NCBI GenBank assembly: GCA_012271065.1
Contig: JAAXHE010000286.1
Location: forward strand, 1-24,500
Reading direction: 5' to 3'
DNA length: 24,500 nucleotides
Source: Candidatus Latescibacterota bacterium
Lineage (GTDB): Bacteria; Latescibacterota; UBA2968; GCA-2709665
The translations under genes were made by a program, and so were the position numbers. The notes beneath the pieces are model-generated. The model saw only the letters and a list, made by a program, of their open reading frames with translations. It did no database searches and was not told where the DNA came from. This document shows, in pieces, positions 1-8,200 of this stretch (the first letter of the stretch is position 1; every line of letters begins with the position of its first letter).

Positions 1-112
1 CTTCCCTCTACCTTCTCACCGCCTTTGGGCGGCCACAAGGGTCGCCCCTACAACTGCCGACGACGGCGTTCCGAGGGCAGGATGCCGTCGACCCCCGGGC
101 CAGTCAGTCCCC
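1..112. repeat. Intergenic repeat mosaic at window edge (families B, D, A)
   Basis: Positions 1-26 match the right end of the family-B repeat (pyrimidine-rich, ending in CTCACCGCCTTTG), as at 897-914 and 1302-1324. Positions 27-47 form the palindrome GGGCGGCC-acaa-GGGTCGCCC, followed by CTAC (family D; also near 980 and 11599). Positions 73-90 carry the GAGGGCAGGATGCC palindrome of family A, here with one arm altered. No gene is seen. Confidence 0.6.
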
Positions 113-118
113 TATCCG

Positions 119-448
119 TCAGGATTCGAGGTCCAGCGCGACGGCGAGCGCGCTGTCCAGAGCCTGGACTTTTCTCGGCGACAGAGTCCCGATGAAATGC
201 TTCAGTGCGGATTTTGGAATGCTGATCAGCTGGTCGCAGAAAACGCTGCTTTCGTGCTTGAGGCCCTCGTCCACGCCCACCGGGACCTGTGTGGATAGCC
301 CGTCATGGGAGGAAAAGACGGGCGCGCAGATCACGCTCGAGAACCTGGAGTCAATAAGCGCCTGGCGGCTGACGATGACAAATACCCGGTAGTTCCGCGG
401 GTCCTCGCGTGACCCCCTGTAGACTCTGTAGAGCTCTCCACGAGTCAC
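119..448 (-). CDS. MazF/PemK-family type II toxin (endoribonuclease)
   Basis: This 109-aa protein has the length and opening of MazF/PemK toxins. [12 protein letters not shown] is the usual start of the SH3-like barrel, followed by the strand [11 protein letters not shown], and [14 protein letters not shown] matches the family's 'vlcdqirtidksrL' segment. Family members are ribosome-independent mRNA interferases held inactive by a cognate antitoxin. The start is a GTG at 446-448 that overlaps the antitoxin stop by four bases (GTGA), so translation is probably coupled. The upstream gene is the antitoxin, as is normal for mazEF. The family assignment is firm from motifs; RNA cleavage specificity cannot be read from sequence. 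Confidence 0.88.
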   Translation of the reverse strand: MTRGELYRVYRGSREDPRNYRVFVIVSRQALIDSRFSSVICAPVFSSHDGLSTQVPVGVDEGLKHESSVFCDQLISIPKSALKHFIGTLSPRKVQALDSALAVALDLES

Positions 449-684
449 AGGTCGACCTGATAGGAGAGCACGTCCTTCGCCTCATCGTTCAACTCCGACG
501 CCTTCCGGTCCAGAATCTCCGCATCGCGGGAATCCCGGATCCGCCGTCTCAGCAGAGCGACGTATTGACTCAATGCCGCTTCCAGAAACGCGGAACGGTT
601 CTTGGGCGTATCGGGCGCCTTCAGCAGGCTGTCCATATCCCGGACGAGCCCCTCGGACAGGGTAATGGAGGTTTTAATTTTCAA
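445..684 (-). CDS. Ribbon-helix-helix antitoxin of the MazF pair
   Basis: This 79-aa protein begins [21 protein letters not shown], a short strand followed by a helix, and then [21 protein letters not shown]. That is the ribbon-helix-helix (CopG/MetJ-like) pattern of many MazE-type antitoxins. The acidic, helical C-terminus would wrap the toxin. The start is a TTG at 682-684, chosen because a perfect AGGAGG (690-695 on the complement) lies five bases upstream. The toxin overlaps its 3' end by 4 nt. The upstream promoter contains a short inverted repeat over the -10, consistent with autoregulation by the antitoxin, which is usual for this class. The toxin neighbour makes the call secure although the protein family is short and diverse. 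Confidence 0.85.
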   Translation of the reverse strand: MKIKTSITLSEGLVRDMDSLLKAPDTPKNRSAFLEAALSQYVALLRRRIRDSRDAEILDRKASELNDEAKDVLSYQVDL

Positions 685-726
685 CGGATCCTCCTACAGG
701 AAATGCGGTAGGTAGTGTAATTGTCT

Positions 727-760
727 TACTAAAAGTAGGATAAATGGATATGTTTGTCAA
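727..760 (-). promoter_or_regulatory. Promoter and operator-like inverted repeat of the MazF-type module
   Basis: On the complement, a perfect -35 TTGACA (755-760) is separated by 17 nt from TACTTT (732-737) as -10. A perfect inverted repeat TACT-ttt-AGTA (727-737) overlaps the -10, a natural site for a ribbon-helix-helix repressor. It lies about 45 nt upstream of the TTG start. Confidence 0.6.
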
Positions 761-781
761 ATGAAGCAGTCGGCTAAGAGC

Positions 782-914
782 GGGGAGAGGGAAGACGTTA
801 GACGGGAGAGATTACCTGCCTCGTGAGGTTTCTTCTCGTGCCGGAGGCAAGAGGGATAAAATATCGGGCAAGGATTTCTTCTACCGTCTTGCGTCTTCCG
901 TCTAACCGCCTTTG
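782..914 (+). repeat. Family-B palindromic repeat, copy B1
   Basis: This is an imperfect long inverted repeat. The left part reads GACGTTAGACGGGAGAG, the right part reads TACCGTCTTGCG...CCGTCTAACCGCC, and an internal stem pairs TGCCT (817-822 area) with AGGCA (845-850 area). Near copies lie at 1231-1324, 15677-15899, 19704-19947 and 20670-20803. No coding signal is seen; the short ORFs crossing it are accidental. Confidence 0.75.
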
Positions 915-970
915 ATCGGGCTCACACGGAGACACGAAGACACAAAGGACGCAAAGGAAAGCCGGAAATA

Positions 971-1090
971 GCGACAAGCGGGCGACCGGCCGGTCGCCCC
1001 TACAGATGCGATTATGGCGCGCCGAGGGCAGGATGCCCTCGCTCCCGGTGGGCAGGTCCGCGGCCCTCTCTCCTGAAGGAAAGGGGAAGA
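971..1090. repeat. Intergenic mosaic of family D and family A palindromes
   Basis: Positions 980-999 are a perfect 20-bp palindrome (GGGCGACCGG and its exact reverse complement) followed by CCTACAG, the family-D signature. Positions 1022-1042 carry GAGGGCAGGATGCCCTCGC (family A), then GGTAGGTCC-like and CTCTCTCCTGAAGGAAAGGGG elements also found in the longer A copies at 2380 and 5013. The stretch 1091-1230 holds a further palindromic piece (TTCCCCCTTCCTTCAGGAAG near 1188) and no gene. Confidence 0.6.
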
Positions 1091-1230
1091 CAAGCGAAGC
1101 GGTGCGTTAACGCCTTCCCTTATAAACTCTCGTAGATGCGAGAACGGCATCTCCGTTTTTTCTTAAAGACAACACACCGGCGAACCCCGGTTCCCCCTTC
1201 CTTCAGGAAGGGGGTCAGGGGGTAGGTCCA

Positions 1231-1324
1231 GTGAGGATTCCTCTCGTGCCGCAGGCAATGAGGAATTACATACCCGGCACGCATTTCTTCTACCGTCTTA
1301 CGTCTACCGTCTAACCGCCTTTGA
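1231..1324 (+). repeat. Family-B repeat, right-hand part, copy B2
   Basis: This copy starts inside the element (GTGAGGATTCCTCTCGTGCCGC) and continues through GCAGGCAATGAGGA and TTTCTTCTACCGTCTTACG to TCTAACCGCCTTTG. The left arm of the palindrome is missing. Its end overlaps the stop codon of the adjacent methyltransferase gene, so the repeat supplies that gene's terminal codons. Confidence 0.65.
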
Positions 1325-2288
1325 CCGCCGGTCGCATGGCGTCGATGTGCTCGGGGCCGGTTGCGCAGCAGCCGCCGATGATCTGCGCGCCCATGGCCTT
1401 CCACGCCCTTGCGAAGTCGGCGAGGCTCTCCGGCGTATTGTCGCCGGGCTGCAGGATTTCGGCCGGCTCATCGGGTGACGCCTCGCCTTCCGCGGGTCCC
1501 AGCGGCGCGAGCGGACGGTATCCGATATTCGGATACGCGCCCACGCAGCCGTCAAACGCCTCACTGAGGAGGGGAAGACCGGCCGAGACCTGCTCCGGCG
1601 GCGTACACATTAGCAGCACGCCGGCGACACCGCGGCCTTCCAGAGACGCGGCAAGATCCTCGAGACGTTCGCCGTATTGCATCTCACCGTCTTCTGTAAT
1701 GTGCCGGACACCCAGGTAGACAGGCAGGCCGGACGCCGCACCGGCATCCGCGGCCGCCGCGCAGTCGGCGATATATCCCACGTATTCCACCCAGACCGCG
1801 TCCACGCCTACCCCGGCCAGCAGCTTCGCGTGGTCTCGAATCTCCCTCCGGTACGCTTCCTCCCCCAGAATGTCCACGTCGGACGCGGTGCCGCCAACCC
1901 GCCTCTGGACACACGGCGGCGCGATGCCGCCGGCCACAAACGCATCCGGATTCACGGCATCGCGCGCGGCTATCGCGTTTTCCCCCGCGGCTGTCGCGTA
2001 CGCTTCCCACCTGTCGCCCAGTCCGAGGGGTTCCATCCGCGTGGGGCTCGTCCAGAAATTGTTGCTGATGATGATATCGGCGCCCGCCCGCAGGTAGTCG
2101 CCGTGGACCTCCCTCACCGCTTCGGGCGCGTCGATATTGGCCGTGGCGGACCAGGCCTGGAGGCCGCCCTCCGTTGTGGCGCCCTTCAGCACGTCGATAC
2201 CTCGACGCTGCAGCTCAGATCCCGTTCCGCCATCCAGGAGCAGCGTATCACCGCTCTCGAGTCGATCCAGAATCCCAATTGAAGGCAT
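1311..2288 (-). CDS. Homocysteine S-methyltransferase family protein
   Basis: This 325-aa protein has the hallmarks of the Zn-dependent homocysteine S-methyltransferase (Pfam S-methyl_trans) fold. These are LLDGGTGSELQRRG at residues 17-30, the zinc cysteine in LLMCTPPE (Cys228) and the paired cysteines in IIGGCCATGPEHI (Cys307/308). Such enzymes transfer methyl groups from S-methylmethionine, betaine or methyl-folate to homocysteine, or act on other thiols; the donor cannot be told here. No cobalamin domain is present, so it is a free-standing barrel like MmuM. ATG at 2288 is preceded by AAAGGAG at good distance. The C-terminus (VKGG-stop) lies in repeat B2. An SHMT-like gene sits upstream, which is suggestive of one-carbon metabolism, but a repeat separates the two. 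Confidence 0.85.
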   Translation of the reverse strand: MPSIGILDRLESGDTLLLDGGTGSELQRRGIDVLKGATTEGGLQAWSATANIDAPEAVREVHGDYLRAGADIIISNNFWTSPTRMEPLGLGDRWEAYATAAGENAIAARDAVNPDAFVAGGIAPPCVQRRVGGTASDVDILGEEAYRREIRDHAKLLAGVGVDAVWVEYVGYIADCAAAADAGAASGLPVYLGVRHITEDGEMQYGERLEDLAASLEGRGVAGVLLMCTPPEQVSAGLPLLSEAFDGCVGAYPNIGYRPLAPLGPAEGEASPDEPAEILQPGDNTPESLADFARAWKAMGAQIIGGCCATGPEHIDAMRPAVKGG

Positions 2289-2379
2289 CGATTTCTCCTT
2301 TGGCAGAATCAGCTATCGGTCGTCAGCAAAGATCAAAAACGAAAGGCAAAATCAAAAGCCACCTCTCCCCTGCCCCGCA

Positions 2380-2620
2380 GACCTCTCTCCCCGGCCCTCT
2401 CTCCTAAAGGAAAGAGGGAGAAAAACCAAGATGCCGCGACATGATCTTCCAATTTCCGGAGCGAGGGCATCCCTGCCCTCGAACTTCGAGCAACCGACGA
2501 ATTTACACATCAAGGGCCTATTGCTTCCCTTCCGTCCGAAACCAGGCCTGCAAAAACGGCGCCAGGACCTCGCGAATCAGCCGTCGAGGGCAGGATGCCC
2601 TCGCTCCAAGGGGTAGGTCC
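2380..2620 (-). repeat. Family-A repeat, copy A2 (~241 bp)
   Basis: This segment matches 5013-5255 in the same orientation over its full length. It runs from GACCTCTCTCCCCGGCCCTC through CTCCTAAAGGAAAGAGGGAG, CGCGACATGATCT, GGAGCGAGGGCATCCCTGCC, a central block CTTCCCTTCCGTCCGA, and GAGGGCAGGATGCCCTCGCTC to GGGGTAGGTCC. The two GAGGGCA-type palindromes are inverted relative to each other. It fills most of the 361-bp gap between the flanking genes. The rest of the gap (2289-2379) shows nothing recognisable. Confidence 0.85.
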
Positions 2621-2649
2621 CGCGGGAAAGGGGGAGGAAGCGTTGCCCT

Positions 2650-3909
2650 TCACGATAATCGAGAGTCGATATCCGAAAGTGTAAATCTCACCGTATCGAA
2701 CCGCCGGGCCATCGCGGCCGTGCGTTCCCTTGCGCCGTCCGGGTCCCGTTTGCTCACCACGTCCAGAATACAGCCGGCAATGTCGGGGGCATCGGCCTCC
2801 GTCATGCCGTATCGGGTCACTTCCTGCACGCCGATGCGGAGGCCGTGTCCCCCCATCTCTTGCGGCGCGCCGGCCGCGTTGACCAGAATATGGCAGGCCT
2901 CCAACTCTCTGACCAGCGCGCCGCTTTCGCCGAACGCATCCACAACCGGCAGCACCGTGTGAGATTCCGAAAAGCCCAGGTCGGCGCCCACCACCGGCAC
3001 GCCCCGTTCGTGCAACGCCCGGCCCAGCGCTTTGGCGTTGCCGATGATCGCATCGGCGTGTGCCCGTCCGCACGCCATCCACTCCAGGAACGTACCCGCG
3101 AGCGACGGCAGACGGCTGAGGTGGTGGTTGGCAATCATCAGCGGCGATATCGCCTTCGCGATCCGTTCCGCGACGTCCCTGTCGTTGGTCAAAATCATAC
3201 CCCCCTGCGGACCGGCCAGGGTCTTGTGCGTGCTGGTGATGATGACGTCCGCGCCTTCCGTGAGCGGAGACTGAAACCGACCGCCGGCAATCAGCCCCAT
3301 CACGTGGGCCGCGTCGTAAACGAGGATCGAACCGGGACTGTACCGATCCATCGCGGCCCGCAGTTCCCGCACGGGCTGGGGAAAAACAAAATGCGCCGAT
3401 CCGATGCTGACGAGTCCGGGGCGATGCTCGCGGATCAGCGAAACCGTTCGATCCAGGTCGATATTGGCGTTCATGGCGTCCCACGGGACCGGAATCGACT
3501 TCAGTTCCACGTTCAATCCCGAGTTCGCCAGCTTGGCGGCGTACATGTGCCCGTTATGCACCTCCAGTACGGTATCTCCCGGTCTGGCTAGCGCGAACAA
3601 CGCGATGATGCCCGCGATATTCCCCGAAAGCGGACGCAGGTCCACGTACGCCGCCCCGAAAAGCTGCTTCGCCAGGTCCTGCGCGACCTCCTCCATCTGC
3701 GTGAGGAATGCGTTTCCCGGATACCCCCGGTTTCGCGGATCGATACCGGTATACGACCCGTACCTGTGGTCGAGGTCATTCACGATCAGCCGCTCCACCA
3801 GCGGACTGGGCCTGGTCTCCGAGGCGATCAGATTCAGACAGCTTTCCCGGAAGGCTTTGTGTTTTTCGACCAGGGCATCAATCTCCGCGACTTTACGTTT
3901 ATAGTCCAT
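2650..3909 (-). CDS. Serine hydroxymethyltransferase-like PLP enzyme (divergent)
   Basis: This 419-aa protein matches SHMT in length and layout. NLIASE lies at residues 26-31, an SGxxA segment at 95-99, YDAAHVMGLIAGG with cofactor-binding Asp199 and His202, and TSTHKTLAGPQGGMI with the Schiff-base lysine at 229. SHMT interconverts serine and glycine using tetrahydrofolate. Two canonical SHMT segments differ. GYPGKRYYGG is replaced by NRGYPGNAFLTQ, so the Tyr-Tyr-Gly-Gly active-site loop is missing, and the NLAHGGHLTHG region reads VHNGHMYAAKLA. A paralogue acting on another amino acid or without folate is therefore plausible. The start ATG lies 13 nt after the sialidase-like stop codon, so the two are probably co-transcribed. 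Confidence 0.8.
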   Translation of the reverse strand: MDYKRKVAEIDALVEKHKAFRESCLNLIASETRPSPLVERLIVNDLDHRYGSYTGIDPRNRGYPGNAFLTQMEEVAQDLAKQLFGAAYVDLRPLSGNIAGIIALFALARPGDTVLEVHNGHMYAAKLANSGLNVELKSIPVPWDAMNANIDLDRTVSLIREHRPGLVSIGSAHFVFPQPVRELRAAMDRYSPGSILVYDAAHVMGLIAGGRFQSPLTEGADVIITSTHKTLAGPQGGMILTNDRDVAERIAKAISPLMIANHHLSRLPSLAGTFLEWMACGRAHADAIIGNAKALGRALHERGVPVVGADLGFSESHTVLPVVDAFGESGALVRELEACHILVNAAGAPQEMGGHGLRIGVQEVTRYGMTEADAPDIAGCILDVVSKRDPDGARERTAAMARRFDTVRFTLSDIDSRLS

Positions 3910-3922
3910 AGGGTAATCCCGT

Positions 3923-4981
3923 CTATATGGCTTTTCGGGTTAACGCCTCGATCAGGTCGACCTCGCTATAGAGAAGCGCACGCGCAAAGGCGCCCTCGCC
4001 CAGGTAATCGGTTGCGTTCCAGACCCGGGGCGTGCTGTAATAGGCCGTTACGAGCCGCTCCCCCAACCGGACGGTGGAGGGATAGCCCAGGTCGCGGTTT
4101 CCCAGGTCGTCGCACACAATCAGGGGACCGCTCCAGGTCCGGCCCGAGTCTTTGCTCACCCTGGCCTGGACGCCGAACGGTTCGCGGCGGACGCCATAAA
4201 CCATCAGAATCCAGTCGTTGGACAGCAGCGTGAGGTCCGCCGGGTGCTCCCGCTCCCTGGTCACGTCCGACGGCGCGTCCCAGGTGCAGCCTCCATCCGT
4301 GGATCGGGACACCGAGACAAGGCCGCTCCGGTCCGCGGAACGCATCGCAGCAAGAAGAACCCCGTCGGACGTCAGGAGCAGGGCCGTTTCGTTGTACCGT
4401 TCGGCAATCAGCGATGGCCGGTCCCAGGTCCGGCCATTGTCGTCGGAACGAAGGATATACGCGCTGTCGTCCGCTTCGTCTGCGGAATCGTTATCGGAAC
4501 CGTAGAGGGGCAGCAGCATTGTCCCGCCGGGAAGGGTCACGATGTGGCCGAACGCGGAATGCTTTTTCATCGCCGGGAATCCGAGGGGCCGATCGTCTTC
4601 CCAGCTTCGCCCGCCATCGTGTGAACGGGCGACGCGCATCTGCACCCGACGCAACTCCGGAGACCAGGCGCCGTCTTCGCCGTAGGACCCCTGTGTGTGG
4701 TACGCCAGCACAACGGTCCCGTCGGGCGCGACGCCCACCGCGGGATTCCGGTCGTCGGCCTGCGAGTCGACGATCACGACCGGCGCTTCCCAGGTACGCC
4801 CGCCGTCCGTAGAACGGATCGCCTCCAGGCGGCCGGTAACGCCCACGTGACCGGCGCCCGCGCGGATCACGGCCAGGACTTCCTCGCCGCGTACGCTGGC
4901 GAGTACGGGAAAATAGCCGCGGTCCCGGCAGAGATACACCTCGGAAGCTGAAGGAAAATGGCGAAAATCGATGGTGGCCAT
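3923..4981 (-). CDS. Sialidase-like (BNR/Asp-box) six-bladed propeller protein
   Basis: The 352-aa protein contains five Asp-box motifs (S-x-D-x-G-x-T-W) at residues 57-64, 120-127, 179-186, 227-234 and 276-283, spaced 46-63 residues apart as in the blades of a sialidase-type beta-propeller. Family members include exo-alpha-sialidases (GH33) and related glycan-binding or hydrolase proteins. There is no signal peptide or membrane segment, so it would act in the cytoplasm, probably on imported oligosaccharides. The RIP motif and a clear arginine triad of true sialidases are not obvious, so the substrate is uncertain. ATG at 4981 follows a weak GAAAGG. The SHMT-like gene follows after 13 nt. Confidence 0.78.
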   Translation of the reverse strand: MATIDFRHFPSASEVYLCRDRGYFPVLASVRGEEVLAVIRAGAGHVGVTGRLEAIRSTDGGRTWEAPVVIVDSQADDRNPAVGVAPDGTVVLAYHTQGSYGEDGAWSPELRRVQMRVARSHDGGRSWEDDRPLGFPAMKKHSAFGHIVTLPGGTMLLPLYGSDNDSADEADDSAYILRSDDNGRTWDRPSLIAERYNETALLLTSDGVLLAAMRSADRSGLVSVSRSTDGGCTWDAPSDVTREREHPADLTLLSNDWILMVYGVRREPFGVQARVSKDSGRTWSGPLIVCDDLGNRDLGYPSTVRLGERLVTAYYSTPRVWNATDYLGEGAFARALLYSEVDLIEALTRKAI

Positions 4982-5012
4982 GAGAAAACCCTTTCACGAA
5001 GGTAAGCCGGAA

Positions 5013-5255
5013 GACCTCTCTCCCCGGCCCTCTCTCCTAAAGGAAAGAGGGAGGAATGACAAAGAAGCCGCGACATGATCTACCAATATCCGGAGCGAGG
5101 GCATCCCTGCCCTCGTACTTCCAGCAACCGATGAATTTACACATTAAGGACTTATTGCTTCCCTTCCGTCCGATACCGAGTCTGGAATAACGGTGCCAGG
5201 ACCTCGCGAATAAGCCGCCGAGGGCAGGATGCCCTCGCTCCCGGGGGGTAGGTCC
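5013..5255 (-). repeat. Family-A repeat, copy A3 (~243 bp)
   Basis: This is a full-length match to 2380-2620 in direct orientation, with roughly one difference every ten bases. It fills the intergenic gap upstream of the sialidase-like gene. Together the two copies bracket the sialidase-SHMT pair. A short partial copy of its GGAGCGAGGGCATCCCTG segment occurs at 18733-18752. Confidence 0.85.
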
Positions 5256-5270
5256 GGTCCCACGAAGACT

Positions 5271-8200
5271 CTACATGCTCCAGACATGCGGTATGCGCCA
5301 GGTGTCGCCAGGAGCGACGTCGTAGATGTAGAACGGATTTCCGGAAAACACCTCCGCCTGAACGTCGTCTGCGAGCGTCAACCTGGCTTTCTCCGCGGCC
5401 TTCAATCGAGGTCCGGTCTGCCCGCGCGTGTGCGAAATCGCCTTTCCATCGTACAGATCGCGCACCACCTCCAGCTTCAGCATGGGCGTGTCCGTCAGCA
5501 GCGTTGCGCCTTCCACCTTCCCGATCCGTCCCTCGCTCAACAGCAGGTCCATCTCATCCAGCGCGATCAGATAACGGCCCTCCCCGGCATCCTCCACGCC
5601 CGCGACCCCGTACGACGAGTTGCAGATGTAGTCGGGATGCGCGATGACCGCCGTCCGCCCCGTCAGAGAACCATCCCGCGGAAGCGGGACGGGCGACGAG
5701 ACGAGAATCCGGCGGTCGTCGATATCCACGGCATGCACCTCTCCCGCCCACTCTCCCGGGCCCTCCATCCCGATCTCTCCAAAACGGAATTCCCTGCCGT
5801 TCACCACCTGCGCCCGCGAGAAGGAGTCGCCCTCACGCTCGACGAACGCCCAGTCCCCGTCGAATCGAATCGGCAGGCCGTCCACCTCGCCATCCAGAAC
5901 CCCGTCGATTCCGTGCAGAATATAGTGGACCCGATTGCCGATTTCGACCCTCATACCCGCGGTGCGTCCATCCACGGACAGCGACGCGACCTCGTCAATA
6001 TAGGTCGTCCCGGAAAACGGCTCGAAAACCCCCATGAACCGGCTTTCCTTCCCATGCAGCCCCGAACGCCGCACGATCACGTACCGGTCCCACGGGCTGT
6101 GGCCCTGCAGTCCCGTCCCCTCCGCGAGCCCTGTGATCGCCGTCGAACCGGCCTCGCCGGTCATATGCAGACGGATTCCGGCGCCGTTTTCTTCGGTCCG
6201 CCAGGTCGCCGCCAGCCCGCCGGCCGTGCGGGCCCTCGCCACGTCCTTCACATACCCGTATCCGGGCGCTTCCCCGAACGGGACTTCGGGACCTGCGAGG
6301 GTGCCTTCATCCTGCTTCTCGAAGGACGCGCCCCCGGTCAGTGCGATATCGAACCGTTCCGCGTTCTCTCCGGCCCAGCCGTGGAAGCTGTAGTCGTGTT
6401 CCCCACCCCCGGAAACGCGGAACAGATCGACCGCATAGGACCGCTCGTCGTCAACCGGAACCAGCGCCACCGCGCGCCGGTACCGTTTCGCAAGATCCGG
6501 ATAGGCCCGCTCGGCGGACGCATCGGCCAGGCGCACCCACGGCCCGTCCACGAGCAGGTTCGGACCGCCCGTCGCGAACACCTGGTTCATGCCGTCGATT
6601 AACGCGGTGCAATGGCTGGCCGTATGCGTCTCCCATCCGTCCTTTTTGGGCGCCACCCAGCTTGGCGGATATCCCAGGTCCGCGGACAGATCGTAACCGT
6701 ACGCGATAATATTCACCGCCAGCTTGTCCATATGCCCGTGACCCCGGTTCCCCTTCCCGTAGTTCAGCACCACGTGCCGGCGGCTGGCCTGCTCGTTTCC
6801 AGCGCGCAGGATGCAGAACCCCGAGTCGTGCAGCACGACGCTCCCGGAGGATTGCCCTTCTGCCTTCACCGTATCGTTCCATGGTTCGCAGTGGAACAGC
6901 AGATAGAGGTCGCCGTCCTTCCGTGCGGCATCCGGATCACCGCGAGTACCCGCCAGAATCCGGCGCGCGTAAAGGTCCCGCGCCTCCGGCAGCCGCAGAT
7001 AACCGATTTCGTCCTCCAGCGAATACGGCGTGCGCAACACGCGGTTCCGCCCGCCGCCCGTGTCCCCGATCATGGGCACACGCCCGTCGCAGTCCACCGC
7101 GCTGGCGAATTCCATCATCTCCCGCAGGCGGAACCTGGGGTCGCGATACAGGTCAACCGGCGATTCGAAGTGGTCTCCATCCTGGAATCCGAGGGTCCAT
7201 TCGGCCGCATTCAGCGCCCCCCGTATGTTGCCCGCGCCGTAGCCGATGGAGTCGTACCAGAACCTCCCGTCCCGGAAGAAGCTGTTGGACATCACGTTAT
7301 AGAGACCGGTGGGCGCTTCCAGGGCCTGCCGGATCATCGCACCGTTCTGCATACAGGCCCCAACCTCGAGCAGACAGTATAGCGACGACGTCAGGAAGTC
7401 GCCGCCGGCAATCGGCAGCGTCCGGTCCAGAAACTCGTAGGCATACGCGAACAGGTTCCGATTGATGTTAAATATGATATCCCCGGTTGTCACGGGACCG
7501 GCGCCGCCGTCTCTTGACTGGAAGAAATCGACGAGTTCCTCATCCTCATGAATCGCGTCGAAAACCAGGTCGCAGGTCAGCGCCACGTTGTGCAGGAAGG
7601 ACTGCTCCCGTCCCGACGCCTCCCCGACGTAGCCCCGGATGGGATCCTTGCTCCGATCGTAGGTCTCGTATCCCTCCTTGATGCCCTGCAGCCTCCCGTA
7701 GACGTCGGCGAGGCGGTTCAACAGGATCCCCGCTTTATGCGCGTATTTGCGTTCACCTGTGAAGGCGTACGCAAGCGCAAGCGCCTGCGAGGCGGGCCGA
7801 CCCTGGCGCCCCTCGCCCGTCTGAGGGGCATAGGGACTGGAAAACAAACGATATAGCAGAAAACATCGGTAGGCCCCCACGAAGTAGTACGTAACGCCGG
7901 CGTTCATGAACCCCGGTGGCGCAACCCACCCCGGTCCACCGTCCATCACACGTACCGGCTTTCCCGTGCCCGGATTCACGACCTCGATTCCCTGGTGCCA
8001 CCACTCGTCCCCCAGATTGCACCGCCACTGGTACGGATGCAGGAGATCACCCTCGAACGTGGAACGGTTGCCGCCGTGAATCGGACACCCGTCGTACTGG
8101 GCCACCGTCAACGCCATGGGATTCTGCGTTGGCACCATCGCATAGAGCGTCTCGTCGGAGAACCTCGCCCAGAAGTCGGCATCCCGTACGATCCGGTCCA

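Noticed and set aside
902..1150. 82-aa frame on the - strand in the intergenic mosaic
   Set aside because: It is made of family A and D palindromes, pieces of which recur at other loci in different frames; there is no ribosome-binding site.
5229..6602. 457-aa open frame on the + strand
   Set aside because: Antisense to the heparinase-like gene with a mirror composition; no domain is recognisable.
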